A stretch of DNA of 64,000 nucleotides, from assembly GCA_963682175.1 (NCBI GenBank), contig OY821777.1, forward strand, positions 3,303,501 to 3,367,500, given 5' to 3'. A program made the position numbers and the translations under genes. The notes beneath the pieces were generated by a model that worked only from the letters and a program-made list of their open reading frames with translations, was not told the origin of the DNA and did no database searches. Source of the DNA: Triglochin maritima (lineage: Eukaryota > Streptophyta > Magnoliopsida > Alismatales > Juncaginaceae). This document shows positions 12,390-25,053 of this stretch, piece after piece (the first letter of the stretch is position 1; the number at the start of each line of letters is the position of its first letter).

Positions 12390-12640
12390 GGCTATGCATC
12401 AGGTCGGGATTTTTATCTGGCGTCCGGACTGGAGACCGGACCAGACCAAACTGGTCTGGACTGGAAACCAGACCGAACCGGTTGGATTCGATCCGGTCCG
12501 GTCTGGTCCAGGATCGGTTTTTAACCTTAAAATTTTAAAAAAAAACTATAACCGGACCGGTCCGAAACCGAATTTTCAAAATGTCCGGACCGGAACCCGC
12601 ACCGACCGGTCCGGTCCAAAAAACCAGACCGGACCGGTTT
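12390..12640. repeat. CCGGACCGG/GGTCCGG-rich palindromic patch
   Basis: Many overlapping permutations of CCGGACCGG, CCGGTCCGG and ACCAGACCG in about 250 bp, self-complementary at many registers. The open frames here on both strands result from the repeat and lack any domain. Confidence 0.6.
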
Positions 12641-14676
12641 CTTCGGACTCCTATTTCCAGCTCAGGAATCAAACCATCAAGAAAACTTCCAAGTCCTTGG
12701 GACTCAATTAACCCTGGGATTTGGACTTCCCACAATAACTAATTATTGGAATTTAGCTTGATGGTGATGAATTTTGTAATGTTTAGACACACCAGGTACG
12801 AAACATATCCTCGGCGGAGGAGAATCCATTACGAACAGAAGAGGTCCCAGTGGAAGATGTCCATCCTTCTGGAATTGCTATTGACAATGCTACGATACCA
12901 TGTGTAAATGAGATCTTTGAGTTTTAAGATTGAATATATATAAAGTATTTTTACAAGAAGAATTCGGAAGAAGGAGAAGCTAAATTAACTAACACAAATA
13001 ATTTAGACCATCTTCATTCAATCATGACATGACACTTGTCCACTTTCCTAAATTAACATAACCACCACTTAAGTACATTAAGCTAATAACTAACGATTAC
13101 TCCTAATAAATACTAAACGGTTAAACGTCGTCCACGAATTACTTAAATCGTCTGTGTCAATTACCATTTTGTTCTTTTTCTAATTTTTACTTATTTCTGC
13201 TTCCAATAAGCTATCATCTTTTAATATTACAACAAAAAATAACCATGAAAATAAAATTGGAGTAGGAATGTGGGGTGACAGGGACGGCAGTCCCTGTGGG
13301 ATATTGATCCGTTTTTTTTCCGATACCATATTATTGTACTTCGGATATTGATCCGTTTAACCATTTATTTACGTTTGTGTTTTTTTTTTCACCCCGTCAC
13401 CACCGAAATATTGTAACATAACCTGAAATAATTTAAAATAACACACTATATAAAATTCAAGATTTAAAAAAAACCGAGGCGTGACGTCTCCCCTATGGGG
13501 AGGCTTCTGGCTAGGATGCCTCCTCATAGGGGAGACGTTTTTGGCAGACGCTTGCGGTTTCTTTTACGGGACAAAATGAGAATTAAATAAAAAGTGAATG
13601 AAAAAATAATAATTAACAAGAATAGTTTGTCAATTATTTTACGGAAGAGTTTGTGAAAAAACGTGGACAATACCTCACCAATAGCCCAAGGGCCTGTCAA
13701 GAGACTTATGAATGTGACGTTTTATGGGCCCATTGTTTTCAAAACACTAGTCGGTCTGAAGTGACATTCAAACAGGATGTAATTATGCACAAAGTTATGT
13801 GAGCATTGGAAACACCAAAAACTAAGATGGGCCTTTGCGCATTCAAACGGGGGCACACAGGCACTGTAGCTGCACGATAAATCACATAGCTACAGTTGTT
13901 CGTAATCAACTTGAGCTTTTTTTTTCTTTTTTAGTATTTTAATTTTTTTGTTAATATGTTTGTTAAATACTTGTTATTACTTATTAAGATTAATTTATTT
14001 TGATAGTCTAATTGTTTTTGTTTATTGAAAATAATTTAATACGTTTAGAAATTCTAAGTTAATTCAACTTATTTTTTGTAAAACTAAAATTAATTTAAAA
14101 AAATAAATGAACAACATAAGTAACTAAAATTCAAAATATTTTTTAGATCAACTGAAAATTACATTTAAACAACAATACATAAAGTTGATTAAATAAATAA
14201 ATCATATTGTGGATATTAACACATACTTGGATAATAAAGATCGGGTTCGTGATCAAGTAAACATTTGACTTTGAAGAATGACTTCGTGGAGAACATATGA
14301 GATAGTTTTGGAAAAAATAATAAATGAAAATGTAATTTATTTGGTAATTTTTTAGTTATTTGTAATTTAAATTATTGTAATACATTATTAATATTAAAAA
14401 ATATTTACTTTGATTTTTTTCATATTAATAATTAATTAAGTTTTTATAATTATTAATTAATTACGTTAAGTGTTGTAAATGAATCAAGTCGTTGAATTGA
14501 CTAACTTGACGTCGACACGAGAACCAAACGAGGCTCGTGAATCGCATTAATTAACACCCACTCTTGTTAATCGTCTGCCACCACCTCTGTGATATTACTG
14601 ATCCTGCCGTCACGTTCAGGACATGAATAACCCAAACGATTATGAAAATGGCATTTCATATCCCCCAGAAATCACT
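12641..14676. other. AT-rich spacer
   Basis: No gene recognised. It contains a foldback hairpin at 13484-13538 and otherwise low-complexity AT-rich DNA. Confidence 0.5.
13484..13538. repeat. Foldback hairpin
   Basis: Arms 13484-13504 and 13518-13538 are inverted complements at 20 of 21 positions (left arm begins ACGTCTCCCCTATGGGG), with a 13-nt loop. It could be a relic of a MITE-like element or a small-RNA hairpin. No target duplication was recognised. Confidence 0.7.
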
Positions 14677-14990
14677 TTATTCTTCTACCTTCATTTTCAG
14701 TTTCTTCCCCCTTCCACAACCGTAGAAGTATTTTGAACACTGGTTAGGAAGGTCACCTTCGGGTGTGGGGAGCACCATGACAAACGCGACGTAGGGTTCA
14801 ATCGAGTCTATGAAGGAGAGGTCGAAGAACATGATGGTCGCATGGGTTCGTGGACTGAGATTTGAAGGGGAGAGAAGAGCAACAGAAGCCTCTTTTCGTT
14901 TCGAAGAGACGTTTCTCAAACGGGAACGCGTCGTTAACCCAAACATGGATTAATTCGGTTTTTCAAAACGCTAATTAAAGTGCAACTTTA
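14677..14990. other. Unassigned, minus-strand open frame
   Basis: An 89-codon frame (14677-14946, -) has no motif I recognise. It lies directly upstream of the Hsp70 relic and may be incidental. Confidence 0.3.
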
Positions 14991-15480
14991 TTGAAACTCG
15001 AGTTCCAGTTAATCTCCCTTGCAAAACGGACACCCAAACGTTGTCTTAGAATTGCATGTGAGAGGATGAAGCGGAACTTGTCCTTCCAAGAAGGAACAAC
15101 GATTCATATTGATCCACTCTTCAGCGGGATCGATTTCACACAGATATCACCCGACCCAAATTCAAAGCCCTGAACAACGAGTTGTTCAAGAAGTGTATGG
15201 GAATTATGTAGCACAATGTATTTAGGACGCCGACATGGATAAATCATGTTGATGAGGTTGTTCTCGTTGGTTGCAGCAACCGGTGCTGCAATGTTAACTC
15301 GAGAAATACGCCTGACCTTTGTCCTAACTAACCTTAAGTCTGTTGTGGTGTCGAGAAATACACCAATTCCAACTCTGAAGGTTACACCAAAATTGTTTCC
15401 TAGTGTTTCATGGCAACAAACCAAAAGGTACAATGTTTACGTTCGGCTTTGCATTCTACGTGGTGGTGGTTTTCGATAAT
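14991..15480 (+). pseudogene. Hsp70 relic (nucleotide-binding to substrate-binding part)
   Basis: Frame-shifting reading recovers Hsp70 segments in the right order: CERMKRNLSFQ followed by HIDPLFSGIDF (compare [22 protein letters not shown] in the gene at 57902-60130), then KFKALNNELFKKCMG in another frame, DEVVLVG, and finally VVVSRNTPIPT (compare [11 protein letters not shown]). Stops and frameshifts separate the pieces, so this is an old, decayed copy. Its 3' side is cut by the gypsy element that begins at 15566. Confidence 0.75.
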
Positions 15481-15560
15481 TTCAATTGTGTTATGCATCC
15501 AAATTTGATGGCTTTCTGTGTTCTAGATAGTAGTGCGTTACGGAAGGGTTTGTTTATAGA

Positions 15561-15565
15561 TTGCA
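15561..15565. repeat. Target-site duplication (left) TTGCA
   Basis: TTGCA lies directly before the LTR start at 15566 and is repeated at 23844-23848 directly after the other LTR. A 5-bp duplication is usual for Ty3/gypsy integrases. Confidence 0.9.
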
Positions 15566-17445
15566 TGTAACGTCACGAACAGCGGAAGATTTAAAAATTT
15601 CAAAATAACCAACATAACAGACAACTCAAGCGGAAACGTCACTAGTATAAATATATAAATCCGGGTGCACCCAAAATACAAGGAGTTTTTCAAAAGAAAT
15701 ACAACTACAATACTGATACAATGGAAGAGAATACAAGTAGTCGTACGGTCTAGCAACTGCCGAAGAGGATCCGACTCCAAAGCGCTCCGTCCTCCGTCAC
15801 CACCCACCCGGACCTACTGCGGTCCTGAAAAAGATGCAACAACAATGCCTGAGTTTCCAGAAGGAAACCCCGTATACCAACTCACCTATATGCATGCATC
15901 ACATAATGAACCTATCATACTAGTAGCATGTCATGACATCAACAGATATGGAAAACATTTCCCCCGAAGGGTAAAACAGGACATCAGTCCGACAATCAAT
16001 CATCGGGTCTCCCGAAGAGACCTACTGCAGGCACATGCAGTCTAGTAGCCCGCGACATCGCACCCCCCACACGCAGCTACACTACTCAAGGGTTCGGCAG
16101 GGAGCCTCTGTCACGTCTATGCGCCGATAGAAACTGATCTGTAAATCTCAGTGGTCGGGGCCACAGGGACCAACGGGGCCGTCGCCCGGAAGGTATAACA
16201 ACATCATCTCGGTAGGTGCCCAGCCGAGGAAAACAACATAGCCGGCACAACCTCGGCCCAACAATCATCATCGCCGGCACAACCTCGGCGGCATCACCGG
16301 CACAGCATCGGTGGTCCATCACAACGTCCGGCACAGCATCGGACGGTCCAGACCGAAGTCTGCCAGGTCATCAGGCTCCTCGAGCCGCGAACACCAACCG
16401 CGTCGCTATAAAAGCAGGGCAGCGACCTCCGTAGCCCGTGGGCCGGTAGTCACCTCACTCAACACTGGGATCCGCGATCCCTCAGGCCTGCTATACTACA
16501 AAGTGCCAACAATCAACTCAAAAGTCACGGTCCATACATGGAGGTGACGCATCCCGAACACCCACAGTCTTCCCAACGGCGGTCCCTGGGCAGGCACGCA
16601 TCACGCGCCCACCGTCACCTCCCGGCTCACGCACAAGGCGAGGACACGGGTTTCCGTGGACAAAGTTGGCGTTCAAAAAGGAAACCAGGAATTCTGTCCT
16701 GGGCCCAAACGGTCGACCGACTCAGGGGTCTCGGTCGACCGACAACAGTTAGGGTCAACCTATATTTCTACGTCATATAACGGTCGACCGAACATACTCC
16801 AAAGTCCGAACATCATGCAACATAAACCAATATATTTAAGTTCCGGTCGACCGAACACAAGACCTCGGTCGACCGAAACGCAACAGACAGTAAAGATATA
16901 CATGCATTCGGTCGACCGTCCAAGGACCGGTCGACCGCCCGGTCGTCTTCAACCTCGCGCCAGCCGAGGTTTCTTCGCCCAAACGCGACGTCGGAGAGGC
17001 CTCCGACCTACTCCGACCGACCAACATGACCCTCTCATGAGTGTCAACAACAAGCCACACTAATGAGTCGACATACCTCAACGAAACGACGAAAACGGCC
17101 GGAGCACCGTTCGCACAACACCGCCTCCGGAGACCATCTCGCGCACCTCCTCCACGCGCCTCACTCCACCGTGGTCGCCTCCTCAGCTGCAACTCGCGCA
17201 CCAAGAAAAGAAGAGAGTGAATGGAGAGAATGAGAGAGAGAGAGAGAGAAAACGCAATATAAACCCAACTCCCCACACACCAATAGTCGCCTACTCTTCC
17301 AAACCCATCACTCTCCCTCACGACCACTGTTCCCGTCCCCTTCTCTTCCCCATGCATGCACTATGCTTCCCCTCTTCCCCATGCAAAACCCCTCCTAAAC
17401 CACCACTAATCCAAGTTAACCCTAACAAGGGTTTGGGTTCTAACA
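15566..17445 (-). repeat. 3' LTR of the gypsy element
   Basis: On the plus strand it begins TGTAACGTC and ends TTCTAACA. It contains seven perfect CGGTCGACCG decamers between 16710 and 16937 and four copies of a CCGGCACARC-type motif near 16240-16350. It lacks 30 bp present in the other LTR. Confidence 0.93.
16710..16937. repeat. Seven CGGTCGACCG decamers (3' LTR)
   Basis: Perfect copies start at 16710, 16732, 16781, 16844, 16866, 16909 and 16928. The same seven occur at 23110-23337 in the other LTR. Confidence 0.92.
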
Positions 17446-20400
17446 ATCCACCCAACTTAAAAGGATTTCGTCCCGAAATCAAGCAAACACTCACCGAAAA
17501 GGTCTCCGGAGGCTGCCACCTGACCTTCACCATCGGAATGGTCCTCCTCCTGAGCTGATGATCCATGCGATCGACAATCTCAACTGGTCTCTCCTCGAGC
17601 GACAAGTCCTGCTGAATCTCTGGCACTGCTATCTTAATAACGTGCGACAGATCTGCCACATACTTCCTCAGCATCGACACATGGAAGACATTATGCAGAC
17701 CCGAAAACTGCGGCGGCAATGCAATCCGGTAGGCAACCTCTCCAACTCGGTCGAGGATCTCAAACGGCCCAACATATCTCGGACTGAGCTTCCCCTTCTT
17801 CCCAAACCTCATCACACCTCTGGCTGGGGAAATCTTCAGAAACACATGGTCGCCCACCTCGAAACTCAGTACTCGTCTGCGTCGATCTGCATAACTCTTC
17901 TGCCTGCTCTGAGCTGTGGCCAGTCTCCTCCTGATCACATCAACCTTCTCTGAGTACATCTGCACAATCTCTGGCCCCACTAACTGCCTCTCGCCCACAT
18001 CACTCCAGCATATCGGTGATCTGCAAGGCCTCCCGTACAATGCCTCGTACGGTGCCATCCCAATACTCGAGTGGTAGCTGTTGTTGTAGGCGAACTCTAT
18101 CAGCGGCAGGTGCTCATCCCAGTGCCCTGCCCAATCCAGTGTGCATGCTCTCAGCATATCCTCCAGGGTCTGAATCGTCCTCTCTGACTGACCATCGGTC
18201 TGCGGATGAAACGCGGTACTGAATCTCAGACGCGTCCCCAAAGCCTGCTGCAGACTCCCCCAAAATCTGGAAGTGAAACGAGGATCTCGATCGGAGATGA
18301 TGCTCACTGGCACTCCATGCAACCTGACTATCTCCTCCACGTACAACTTAGCCAGACCCTCCAAAGGTAACGTGGTCCTGATTGCTAAGAAATGCGCCGA
18401 CTTGGTCAGTCGATCGACTATCACCCAAATCGCGTCGTGGAATCTCCTCGTCTTCGGCAAACCCGTGACAAAATCCATCGTCACGTGCTCCCACTTCCAC
18501 TCAGGAAGCTCAATACACTACATCGGTCCTGCTGGCCTCTGATGCTCAATCTTCACCTGCTGGCAGACCAAGCATCGCTCCACAAACTCTGCAATATCCC
18601 TCTTCATGCCCTTCCACCAGAAGTTCCGCTGCAGGTCCTTATACATCTTCGTGCTCCCCGGATGAATGGTGTACCTAGCTCTGTGTGCCTCCTCCATGAT
18701 GTCATCTCTCAGCCCATCAACCTTCGGCACCCAGATCCGACTCCTGAACCTCAGACCACCATCAACCCCCACGCTGAAATCTGATCCACCTCTGGAAGCC
18801 AACTGTAGCAGACCAGCTAACTCCTCATCCCCCTGCTGAGCCTGAACCAACCGTGAGACGGTCTGCGGCTCCACCCGAAGCCCAGCAATCACTGCTCCCT
18901 CTGAACCCTCTGTGAACGGTCTCCACTCTGACAGAGCCTCGAGTAGCCTCCACTCCTGGATGCACAGACTCGCGACAGAAACCTCCACCTTCCTGCTCAG
19001 CGCATCTGCAACCGAATTCGCCTTCCCCGGATGATAGGAAATGGTGAAGTCGTAGTCCTTAATGAACTCGAGCCATCTGCGCTGCCTCATATTCAGCTCC
19101 TTCTGCGAGAACAAGTACTTCAGACTCTGATGATCGGTGAAGACCTCGAACTGCTCGCCATACAGATAGTGCCGCCAGGTCTTCAACGCGTGAACTACTG
19201 CTGCTAACTCCAGATCGTGAGTCGGGTAGTTCTTCTCGTGCACCTTCAGCTGCCTCGAAGCGTACGCGACCACCTTCCCATGCTGCATCAGAACACAGCC
19301 CAAGCCAATCCCTGACGCATCACTGTAAATCACGTAGCCTCCACTGCCACTCGGTAGCGTCAGAATCGGCGCTGTCGTCAGACGCCTCTTCAGCTCCTGA
19401 AAGCTGTCCTCGCACTTCTGGGACCAAACGAACTTGACGCCCTTCTGCGTCAACGCTGTCAGCGGCGACGCAAGTCTGGAGAAATCCTGGATGAACCGCC
19501 TGTAATACCCTGCCAGTCCAACAAAACTCCTGATCTCCGTCACGCTCGTCGGGGCTCTCCACTGAGTCACTGCCTCGACCTTTGCTGGATCCACTGAAAT
19601 CCCATCCGCTGATACAATATGCCCCAGAAAAGCCACCTGATCCAACCAAAACTCGCACTTCGTGTACTTGGCATAAAGCTGCTGATCCCTCAAGATGCCA
19701 AGCACAATCCTCAGGTGCTCTCGATGCTGCTCCCTGTCAGGCGAGTATATCAAAATGTCGTCTACGAATACAACGACAAATCTGTCGAGGTACGGCTGGA
19801 AGGTCCTATTCATCAGATCCATGAATGCTGCAGGTGCATTCGTCAGTCCAAATGGCATCACCAAGAACTCGTAGTGGCCGTACCGCGTCCTGAAGGCTGT
19901 CTTCTGAACATCTGCCTCCCTGATCCGCAACTGGTGATAACCCGAACGCAGATCGATCTTCGAGAACACTCTCGCCGTCTGCAACTGATCAAACAAATCA
20001 TCAATCCTGGGCAAAGGGTACCGGTTCCGAACGGTAACCTTATTCAGCATCCTGTAGTCAATGCACATCCGCAACGATCCATCCTTCTTCTTCACGAAAA
20101 GCACAGGCGCTCCCCATGGAGAAACACTCGGTCGAATGAACCCGGACTCCATCAACTCCTGCAACTGCTTCTTCAGCTCTGTCAACTCTGCAGGTGCCTT
20201 CGACTGAGGTGTCGTACCCGTAACCAGCTCGATGCCGAACTCGATCTCCCGGTGCGGCGGTAACGCTGGAATCTCTGCTGGAAACACATCCGGAAACTCC
20301 TGCACAATCTCTATGTCCTCCAGCCTCCTCGTCTCAGGATCGGGAACTACCAGCGTGGCCACAAACGCTCTGCATCCCTGCTGCATCAGTCTCTGTGCCC

Positions 20401-21829
20401 TAACTGCAGACACAATCAGACGACCCCCTCTGCTCCTCACACCTCTGATCAGAACATCTGGCAAACCCTCCATCGGAATCAGGATCTTCTTCTCACGGAA
20501 AAAGACCCGCACGTCGTACTGTGACAGCCAGTCCATCCCCAGTATGACGTCGAAGTCCACCATCGGTAACAAGACCAGATCTGCCGGAAATTCGTGGTCT
20601 CCCGAAGCAACTGTGGTGCCGGGGAAAAAGCTCCCCACAGTGCCCACCTCACCCATGGGCGTGCTGACCTCCAAAACATCAGTCAGCAGCACAGGGGTCC
20701 GACCCAACTCGCCAGCAAACTTCTCCGAGATGAAGGAGTGTGTGGCGCCGCAATCAAACAACACACGCGCTACAGAACCAGAAACTGAAAGCGTACCTTC
20801 CACGACGGTGTTGGAGTCCCTCGCCTCCTCAGCCTGGATAGTGAAGACTCGCCCGGTCCTCCTGCTCTGGTCCTGTGGAACAACTGACCGGCTGCCTCCG
20901 CCTCTGCCTACTGCTGGTGGTCCTGGCCTCCTGCTCAGCTCTCCCTGCCTCTGAGGACAATCACGGACAAAATGGCCCATCTGACCACAACCCATGCACG
21001 CTCCAGTCCGACGGGGACACTCCTGTCCTGGATGGAACCTCCCGCAGTAAGTGCACGCTCCTGACTGACGTGCTCCTCCTCCATCGAACCTGGGCCTCTT
21101 GCCCGGGTTCCCTGCTCCACGACCTGCTACTCTGCTGCTGGTGCTCACTGGCGCCTTCCGCGCCTCCTGAACACACTCCCTCTGGTCCTGCTCGATGATC
21201 GTAGCATGCTTCACTGCATCTGCAAGGGTCCGCGGCATGTTGTTGATCACCCGAGAACGAAGCGGCTGCCTCAGTCCCTTCACGAACTTCCTCGCCCGCT
21301 GCTCTGGGGTCACACAAATCTCTGGGCAATAACGCTCCAAGGCGTTGAACCTGCTGATGTAGCTCGTCAGTGTCATGTCCTTCTGCTCCAGCGACATGAA
21401 CTCCTCCCTCTTCTGATCTCTGACATGCTGGGGGAAGTACTGCTCATGAAACACCTCCAAGAACTCCTCCCAGCTGACATCTGCATGGTCATCAAACAAC
21501 ACCGTGGACGTAGATCTCCACCAGTTGGCGGCCTCGCCATCGAACACGTAGGTGACCAGCTCCACCATCCTCTCAGGTGCTACACCAATAGCACGGAAGA
21601 TCTTCTCCATCCTGAAGACTCAGTCCTCTGCAACCTCTGGGGCCCTCCTGCCATCAAAAGTCGGCGGGTGCTGACGCATGAACTGATTGTGCTCAGCTCC
21701 CACTCCGCCCTGGGCGCTCTGAGCTGCCTGACGCTCCAGAAACTCGCCCAACCTGTCCCACTGAGCACCTGAAGTGTCGTCACTGGGATCACGATCACGG
21801 GGAGAACTCCTCACCCGCCTAGGTGCCAT
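17318..21829 (-). pseudogene. gag-pol polyprotein of the gypsy element (two nonsense codons)
   Basis: A single frame runs from an ATG at 21829 to a stop at 17318, broken by TGA at 21620-21622 (TGG expected, in gag) and TAG at 18518-18520 (between the integrase zinc domain and core). Order: gag; zinc knuckle [14 protein letters not shown] near 21001; protease [11 protein letters not shown] near 20760, with Cys where Ser or Thr usually follows the catalytic Asp; reverse transcriptase with FVDDILIYS near 19770; RNase H with TDHQSLKYL; integrase HHCC region (CLVCQQ) before the second stop; integrase core with DRLTKSAHF and FHPQTDGQSERT after it. The 3' end is about 60 bp shorter than the homologous fragment near 1900, and as a result the frame runs into the LTR. 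Without readthrough no full polyprotein can be made. Confidence 0.93.
17446..17460 (-). other. Polypurine tract candidate
   Basis: On the minus strand AAGTTGGGTGGAT lies directly before the 3' LTR. The fragment near 2008 has AAGGAGGGTGGAT in the same position. Confidence 0.6.
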
Positions 21830-21913
21830 CTGTCACCACAACAATCAACAGATAAGCAACAATGCATGCCTCTAGCACTACTCCTAAGGGTGGTTCTTTA
21901 GACGAAGACACAG

Positions 21914-21934
21914 GAATCGACCGCTCTGATACCA
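21914..21934 (-). other. Primer binding site, initiator-Met tRNA type
   Basis: On the minus strand TGGTATCAGAGC (21923-21934), continuing GGTCGATTC, lies three bases inside the 5' LTR end. It is the usual complement to the 3' end of plant initiator methionine tRNA. Confidence 0.9.
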
Positions 21935-21937
21935 AGT

Positions 21938-23843
21938 TGTAACGTCCCGAACAGTGGAAGATTTAAAAATTTCAAAATAACCAACATAACAGACAACTCA
22001 AGCGGGAACGTCACTAGTATAAATATATAAATCCGGGTGCACCCAAAATACAAGGAGTTTTCCAAAAGAAATACAACTACAATACTGATACAATGGAAGA
22101 GAATACAAGTAGTCGTACGGTCTAGCAACTGCCGAAGAGGATCCGACTCCAAAGCGCTCCGTCCTCGGTCACCACCCACCCGGACCTACTACGGTCCTGA
22201 AAAAGATGCAACAACAATGCCTGAGTTTCCAGAAGGAAACCCCGTATACCAACTCACCTATATGCATGCATCACATAATGAACCTATCATACTAGTAGCA
22301 TGTCATGACATCAACAGATATGGAAAACAGTTCCCCCGAAGGGTAAAACAGGACATCAGTCCGACAATCAATCATCGGGTCTCCCGAAGAGACCTACTGC
22401 AGGCACATGCAGTCTAGTAGCCCGCGACATCGCACCCCCCACACGCAGCTACACTACTCAAGGGTTCGGCAGGGAGCCTCTGTCACGTCTACGCGCCGAT
22501 AGAAACAGATCTGTAAATCTCAGTGGTCGGGGCCACAGGGACCAATAGGGCCGTCGCCCGGAAGGTATAACAACATCATCTCGGTAGGTGCCCAGCCGAG
22601 GAAAACAACATAGCCGGCACAGCCTCGGCCCAACAATCATCATCGCCGGCACAACCTCGGCGGCATCACCGGCACAGCATCGGTGGTCCATCACAACGTC
22701 CGGCACAGCATCGGACGGTCCAGACCGAAGTCTGCCAGGTCATCAGGCTCCTCGAGCCGCGAACACCAACCGCGTCGCTATAAAAGCAGGGCAGCGACCT
22801 CCGTAGCCCGTGGGCCGGTAGTCACCTCACCCAACGCCAGTTGCGTGCCCGCACAACATCAACACTGGGATCCGCGATCCCTCAGGCCTGCTATACTACA
22901 AAGTGCCAACAATCAACTCAAAAGTCACGGTCCATACATGGAGGTGACGCATCCCGAACACCCACAGTCTTCCCAACGGCGGTCCCTGGGCAGGCACGCA
23001 TCACGCGCCCACCGTCACCTCCCGGCTCACGCACAAGGCGAGGACACGGGTTTCCGTAGACAAAGTTGGCGTTCAAAAAGGGAACCAGGAATTTTGTCCT
23101 GGGCCCAAACGGTCGACCGACTCAGGAGTCTCGGTCGACCGACAACAGTTAGGGTCAACCTATATTTCTACGTCATATAACGGTCGACCGAACATACTCC
23201 AAAGTCCGAACATCATGCAACATAAACCAATATATTTAAGTTCCGGTCGACCGAACACAAGACCTCGGTCGACCGAAACGCAACAGACAGTAAAGATATA
23301 CATGCATTCGGTCGACCGTCCAAGGACCGGTCGACCGCCCGGTCGTCTTCAACCTCGCGCCAGCCGAGGTTTCTTCGCCCAAACGCGACGTCGGAGAGGC
23401 CTCCGACCTACTCCGACCGACCAACATGACCCTCTCATGAGTGTCAACAACAAGCCACACTAATGAGTCGACATACCTCAACGAAACGACGAAAACGGCC
23501 GGAGCACCGTTCGCACAACACCGCCTCCGGAGACCTTCTCGCGCACCTCCTCCACGCGCCTCACTCCACCGTGGTCGCCTCCTCAGCTGCAACTCGCGCA
23601 CCAAGAAAAGAAGAGAGTGAATGGAGAGAATGAGAGAGAGAGAGAGAAAACGCAATATAAACCCAACTCCCCACACACCAATAGTCGCCTACTCTTCCAA
23701 ACCCATCACTCTCCCTCACGACCACTGTTCCCGCCCCCTTCTCTTCCCCATGCATGCACTATGCTTCCCCTCTTCCCCATGCAAAACCCCTCCTAAACCA
23801 CCACTAATCCAAGTTAACCCTAACAAGGGTTTGGGTTCTAACA
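21938..23843 (-). repeat. 5' LTR of the gypsy element
   Basis: 1906 bp, nearly identical to the 3' LTR, with the seven CGGTCGACCG decamers at 23110-23337. It drives the minus-strand element. Confidence 0.93.
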
Positions 23844-24397
23844 TTGCATGTGATATCTTATATACAATTGATGAAAATGGCTTTGATGTGCCCAAATGTG
23901 TGCCCAAATGGGAGATAAATAGATGTTTTCATAGTTTAGCATTAGCCAAATTTTTGTTTCATTTATAGCCGTTTCTTTTGTTCTATTTTGTGTTCAGTTT
24001 AGACTCCACAGTTTCTAGTTATAATGTGTTGGGACATCGTTTTGGAGATAGATGTTTGTGGAAGTCTGAACTGCTAGAACATGGTCTGGTAAATCGCCTA
24101 GATTCTAAGGGCTTCGGACGAGGGAGAAAGGATGAGGAATCGACAAGCATGTGCCAGAATCAGTAAGTAGTTAGGGGAACGAAACACACAGTTGGTTGTT
24201 TTTTTCTGAATCGGAAGGGATTAATGTCCTGCATGTACCGTGCAATAATTTCAAGTCAGCAACAATTTTATTTTTTCATATATAAATAATGGTAGCTGTG
24301 ACCGGCAGAGCATCCAAGCATAGATTGACAGAGGGCTTAACTGAACCCCAAGTAGAGGCCAAGGATAGATCTGAATTTCAATTAAAACGATCCAACG

Positions 24398-24430
<33 letters not shown>

Positions 24431-25053
24431 TATTTCGGAAGAAAAAACCCCTTAAATTTCCATGACAAAAGACATTACGTTGGTCGAACAGTTCTAATTG
24501 ACCAGGTGCTCGATAATTATCACAAAACAGTCATTTAAGAGATATATAATTGACTTCAAAACATCCGCAACAAAAGGTTTTTTTAATCTATTTTTAAAAA
24601 TTACTGATGGAAATAGTAAATCAACATAACTGACGGTATATCAATTGAGTATCATATTATTGCACGAATCCACTGTTTTGGGTATCATTAGCAGCAGACG
24701 GGTGATCCTACTCTTGCTCCACTGCAGTCATCTTTGTTTGAGACAGTGAATTATCAACCTGAAAATTATAACCTCAAAATATGTTGCCATTAACCAAGAA
24801 CAAGATGTTAAAAAATCACTATCTAAATTCTACCTTGATGTTTTGTTCAGCATCGTGCCCTTTGAGTTGTTGCTTCGGAACTCGAATTTTTATCCTTACT
24901 ACAAGAAATGTATAGAATAGAATGCTAAAGTTCAATGCACAAGTATCATAACATCGATAGTCAAAGGAAAGAACTCTAGAATACATTAGGGGCCGGAGCA
25001 AGCGCAAGAGAGCACTCCTGAACTTACATCAATGTACTTGGTCCCTTCACAAT
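23844..25053. other. 3' flank of copy A' with (TA)n
   Basis: Begins with the right TTGCA duplication (23844-23848). Mostly AT-rich, with a short TA run near 24400-24420. No gene recognised. Confidence 0.5.

Larger units (their letters stand above)
15566..23843 (-). mobile_element. Near-intact Ty3/gypsy LTR retrotransposon
   Basis: A complete element of about 8.3 kb: LTR 15566-17445, internal domain, LTR 21938-23843, flanked by TTGCA on both sides. It is transcribed on the minus strand. The order gag, protease, reverse transcriptase, RNase H, integrase is that of Ty3/gypsy. The LTRs are nearly identical: about 20 substitutions by eye, a 30-bp indel near 16460/22840 and an (AG)n length difference. 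The insertion is therefore young relative to the other elements here. The gag-pol frame is interrupted by two in-frame stop codons only. Confidence 0.95.

Noticed and set aside
12394..12735. Frames on both strands in the CCGG-rich patch
   Set aside because: Low-complexity translation of the repeat.
15104..15433. 109-codon minus-strand frame
   Set aside because: Antisense to the Hsp70 relic, whose plus-strand segments match Hsp70 in order.
16404..16415. TATAAAAGC as a promoter
   Set aside because: On the plus strand of a minus-strand LTR; it does not lie in the right orientation for the element.
16656..17357. Frames in the gypsy LTR on both strands
   Set aside because: LTR sequence; the frames contain VDRP..GRP repeats that only reflect the CGGTCGACCG decamers.
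18392..21772. Several plus-strand frames of 100-240 codons
   Set aside because: Antisense shadows of the gypsy gag-pol frame.
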